Positions 7,027 to 9,174 of a stretch of DNA of 9,174 bases are shown here, in pieces; position 1 is the stretch's first letter; each line of letters begins with the position of its first letter. The stretch spans positions 1 through 9,174 of the forward strand of contig JAAZZY010000069.1 of NCBI GenBank assembly GCA_014239035.1. The letters run 5' to 3'. Both the position numbers and the translations under genes were made by a program. Below the pieces are notes generated by a model. It saw only the letters and a list, made by a program, of their open reading frames with translations. It searched no databases and was not told the origin of the DNA. The DNA comes from Chlamydiia bacterium. GTDB taxonomy: Bacteria > Chlamydiota > Chlamydiia > Chlamydiales > JAAZZY01.

Positions 7027-7055
7027 TTCACCTTAATTTATTCTTCTGATAGAAT
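7027..7055 (+). promoter_or_regulatory. Candidate sigma70-type promoter for the heptose kinase unit
   Basis: TTCACC (7027-7032, 4 of 6 to TTGACA) is separated by exactly 17 bases from TAGAAT (7050-7055, 5 of 6 to TATAAT). A start near 7062 would give a leader of about 24 bases before the ATG at 7086. The region is AT-rich, so a chance match is possible. I could not settle on a convincing minus-strand promoter in the same 140-base divergent gap. Confidence 0.4.
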
Positions 7056-7085
7056 CTAAAAATCCTTAAATCAATAAGCTTTAAG

Positions 7086-8078
7086 ATGATTATCTCTAAA
7101 ACTCCAGTTAGAATTAGTTTATTTGGCGGCGGTACAGACTACCCTGATTACTTTAAAAGATGTAAAGGGGCCGTTTTAGGAACAACCATTAACAAATACA
7201 TTTATTTGAGTGTAAATAAGCTAAGCTCTTTTTTTGATTATAAAGTAAAGGTCAGTTATTCCCTTTCTGAACAAGTAAAATCGTTGGAAGAAATTCAACA
7301 TCCAAGTGTCCGTGAATGTTTAAAATATATGCAAATGACAGAAGGCTTGGATATCCATCATTTTGCAGATCTACCAGCTCGAACAGGACTAGGCTCTTCT
7401 TCATCTTTTACAGTCGGGCTATTGAATGCGATATATAAACTTCAAAACCAAGAAGCACAGAAAAAATCTTTAGCCAATGATGCTCTACATATTGAACAAA
7501 ATCTAATCTGCGAAAGAGTAGGATCTCAAGATCAAATTCATGCTGCCTTTGGAGGGCTGAATTTAATTGAGTTTGATCAAAATAGCTACACAGTCAACCC
7601 CATAGATATTTCTGATCAAAATCGCCACCAGATCGAAGATGGCCTCCTTCTTTTCTATACGGGAATTAACCGCTTTGCCAATGATATTCTAGAAGAACAA
7701 ATTAAAAATACAAACGCACGCCTAAAAGACTCCTTTTTAGAGCTCATGTTGGAAATGGTATATGAAGCAAGAGATATGATGTTAAAGCTCGAGGGGCCAA
7801 CTCTTATAGAAAATCTTGGTGCACTTCTGCATAGTAGCTGGGAGTACAAGAAACAACTATCTAGTAAGATCTCAAATTCCCATATTGACCGCTATTACAC
7901 TCTTGCAAAAGAGGCAGGTGCTATTGGCGGAAAACTATGTGGTGCAGGACATGGGGGATTTTTACTCTTGATGGTCCCCAAAAGAAAACAAGATGATGTT
8001 CGCCACTCTTTAAAAGAACTGTTAGAAGTAGATTTTAAGTTTGAGCAAGATGGCTCACAAATTATTTATCAACAATAA
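7086..8078 (+). CDS. hddA: GHMP kinase, D-glycero-D-manno-heptose 7-phosphate kinase (HddA)-like
   Basis: 330 residues, the usual length for HddA-type kinases. All GHMP blocks are present: RISLFGGGTDYP at 9-20, the ATP-binding loop LPARTGLGSSSSF at 96-108, the catalytic-region block ERVGSQDQIHAAFGG at 143-157, and the C-terminal glycine-rich GAIGGKLCGAGHGGF at 278-292. GGGTDYP plus this active-site loop is typical of sugar kinases of the HddA group, which phosphorylate heptose 7-phosphate at C1 as part of GDP-heptose synthesis in the cytoplasm. Related kinases act on fucose or other sugars, so the substrate is inferred. The partner genes gmhA, gmhB and hddC are not in this window. The ATG at 7086 has no strong Shine-Dalgarno, but the GGGTDYP motif lies at the expected distance from it. 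The SDR gene follows after 15 bases, so the two form an operon. Confidence 0.82.
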   Translation: MIISKTPVRISLFGGGTDYPDYFKRCKGAVLGTTINKYIYLSVNKLSSFFDYKVKVSYSLSEQVKSLEEIQHPSVRECLKYMQMTEGLDIHHFADLPARTGLGSSSSFTVGLLNAIYKLQNQEAQKKSLANDALHIEQNLICERVGSQDQIHAAFGGLNLIEFDQNSYTVNPIDISDQNRHQIEDGLLLFYTGINRFANDILEEQIKNTNARLKDSFLELMLEMVYEARDMMLKLEGPTLIENLGALLHSSWEYKKQLSSKISNSHIDRYYTLAKEAGAIGGKLCGAGHGGFLLLMVPKRKQDDVRHSLKELLEVDFKFEQDGSQIIYQQ

Positions 8079-8093
8079 CCCTATAGATATAAA

Positions 8094-9035
8094 ATGACGA
8101 AACAACACATTCTAATTACAGGTGGGGCCGGATACATCGGATCTGTGTTAACACATGAGCTTTTGAATTTAGATTATCAAGTGACTGTTGTTGATAATCT
8201 TATGTATAAGCAAAACTCATTGATGCATTGCTTTTCTAATCCTAATTTCAAATTTATCAAGGCCGATGTTTGCAATCATGAATTAATGCTTCCCCTAATA
8301 GAAGGAGCCGACATTATTATTCCTCTAGCTGCAATTGTTGGAGCTCCTGCATGTGACCATAACCCAAAACTTGCCAAGCTAATTAACTATGACTCTATGA
8401 AATTCATATTAGACCACACAAATAGCACTCAGAAGATCTTGTTTCCGACAACAAATAGTGGTTATGGCGTCGGGCAAGAGGGACAATTTTGTAATGAAGA
8501 AACTCCTCTAAACCCTATTTCTCTTTATGGTAGATTAAAAGTTGATGTAGAAAAAGAGTTCTTAGAATCTAAAAGAGCAGTTTCATTTAGATTAGCAACA
8601 GTGTTTGGCCCGTCACCGAGAATGAGGGTGGATCTCCTTGTTAATGATTTTGTTTATAAAGCATGCCATGACCGCTATCTCGTTCTTTTTGAAGAGCATT
8701 TCAAGCGAAACTACATCCACATTAAAGATGTCGCAAACGCCTTTATTTTTGGAATTGAAAACTATGACCAAATGAAAGGAGAGGCCTACAATGTGGGGTT
8801 ATCTTCAGCAAACTTGAGTAAACTTGAACTCTGTCAAAGGATCCAAAAAGAGCTCCCTCAATTTTATTTCCATTCTGCAGCTGTTGGAGAAGATCCTGAT
8901 AAAAGAGATTATATCGTCAGTAATGAGAAACTAGAGTCTTTAGGTTGGGCTCCTACAGTCACATTAGAAAAAGGAATCGGAGAGTTGGTTCATTTATATG
9001 ATTACTTAAAAGAGAACCAGCATAGGAACGTATAG
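8094..9035 (+). CDS. NAD-dependent nucleotide-sugar epimerase/dehydratase (extended SDR)
   Basis: 313 residues, an extended SDR of normal length. GGAGYIG at 10-16 is the Rossmann glycine motif and D34 (VVDNL) points to NAD. LAAIVGAPACDHNP near 78-91 follows beta-4. The catalytic residues are in the TTNSGYG block at 119-125 (S122) and Y145 with K149 in YGRLK. RLATVFGPSPRMR at 166-178 and NYIHIKDVANAF at 206-217 are the conserved substrate-domain blocks. Relatives carry out 4-epimerisation, 4,6-dehydration or epimerisation/reduction on nucleotide-linked hexoses and heptoses. Directly behind the heptose-kinase-like gene (15-base gap), a role in converting an activated heptose is the best guess (inference). 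It is clearly different from the RmlD-like SDR at the left end. Nothing in the sequence suggests loss of function. Confidence 0.85.
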   Translation: MTKQHILITGGAGYIGSVLTHELLNLDYQVTVVDNLMYKQNSLMHCFSNPNFKFIKADVCNHELMLPLIEGADIIIPLAAIVGAPACDHNPKLAKLINYDSMKFILDHTNSTQKILFPTTNSGYGVGQEGQFCNEETPLNPISLYGRLKVDVEKEFLESKRAVSFRLATVFGPSPRMRVDLLVNDFVYKACHDRYLVLFEEHFKRNYIHIKDVANAFIFGIENYDQMKGEAYNVGLSSANLSKLELCQRIQKELPQFYFHSAAVGEDPDKRDYIVSNEKLESLGWAPTVTLEKGIGELVHLYDYLKENQHRNV

Positions 9036-9097
9036 CGTCATGTTTTTGAAAAGATTGTTCAGCCAAAAAATGTCTTCTGAAGATAAGAAATTGTGTT

Positions 9098-9174
9098 ATG
9101 AATTCATTAGACGCAAACATTAGAAATACTAAAACAAAAGGTGACTTAAGCTCACTAAGAAATAATGGTAGTGT
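9098..9174 (+). CDS. Possible truncated CDS at the window end, weak resemblance to ribosomal protein L25 N-terminus
   Basis: An ATG opens a frame that remains open to the window edge (25 full codons plus 2 bases), 62 bases after the epimerase stop. The residues begin MNSLDANIRN, followed by KGDLSSLRNNGSV. The pattern of Lys, a Leu pair, Leu-Arg, then Gly before a Val resembles the L25/Ctc start, where it is normally followed by Pro-Ala and a Tyr-Gly turn; that part is outside the window. No strong Shine-Dalgarno is visible. This is recall-based and rests on very few residues. It could equally be another gene or a chance frame. Confidence 0.25.
   Translation, partial: MNSLDANIRNTKTKGDLSSLRNNGS

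Noticed and set aside
9040..9123. 27-residue frame (MFLKRLFSQK start) just after the epimerase stop
   Set aside because: Too short and without a recognisable motif; it overlaps the frame opening at 9098, and AGGA at 9024-9027 is 12 bases away. A small peptide gene cannot be excluded, but nothing supports it.
1..9174. Insertion sequences, CRISPR arrays, tRNA or rRNA genes
   Set aside because: No transposase-like protein, no regularly spaced direct repeats and no cloverleaf or rRNA-like sequence were seen on either strand.

Overview
This window is part of a surface-polysaccharide (O-antigen, LPS or capsule type) biosynthesis locus of an AT-rich, probably Gram-negative bacterium. The standard bacterial code applies: TGA ends several genes and TGG encodes Trp. 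Hand counts over 300-base samples give about 40% G+C in the reductase gene near the left end and about 29% in the hypothetical gene near 4.4-4.9 kb. A nucleotide-sugar aminotransferase, sugar-type SDR enzymes, a heptose-phosphate-type GHMP kinase and a TIGR04372-type glycosyltransferase point to LPS-like sugar metabolism. The species cannot be read from the sequence. Low G+C, weak Shine-Dalgarno signals at many starts and an ankyrin-like hypothetical protein would suit a host-associated lineage, but this is only inference.

Layout. Positions 1-4948 (+) are a tightly packed operon: a DegT-family aminotransferase (5' truncated), an RmlD-like SDR, a zinc-type medium-chain dehydrogenase, a SAM methyltransferase with a long C-terminal region, a PhyH-type 2-oxoglutarate/Fe(II) dioxygenase, and an unrecognised helical-repeat protein. 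Three junctions are 4-base ATGA overlaps, which suggests translational coupling. Positions 4971-6945 (-) are a two-gene unit: a second, divergent PhyH-type dioxygenase followed with an 8-base overlap by a TIGR04372-like glycosyltransferase. This unit converges on the first operon and diverges from the third. Positions 7086-9035 (+) are a heptose-7-phosphate kinase (HddA-like) and a nucleotide-sugar epimerase/dehydratase, behind a plausible sigma70-type promoter. The last 139 bases hold no certain gene, but a reading frame opening at 9098 may be a truncated gene whose first residues faintly resemble ribosomal protein L25. If so, the right edge of the polysaccharide locus lies here.

How the genes may work together (inference): the first operon looks like a tailoring line in which a sugar is aminated, reduced or oxidised, methylated and possibly hydroxylated. 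The third unit supplies an activated heptose-like sugar, and the middle unit adds a glycosyl transfer plus a second oxidative step. The most unusual points are the two dissimilar non-haem iron dioxygenases in one locus, each next to a different transfer enzyme (methyl or glycosyl), and the low-G+C helical-repeat gene coupled to one of them.
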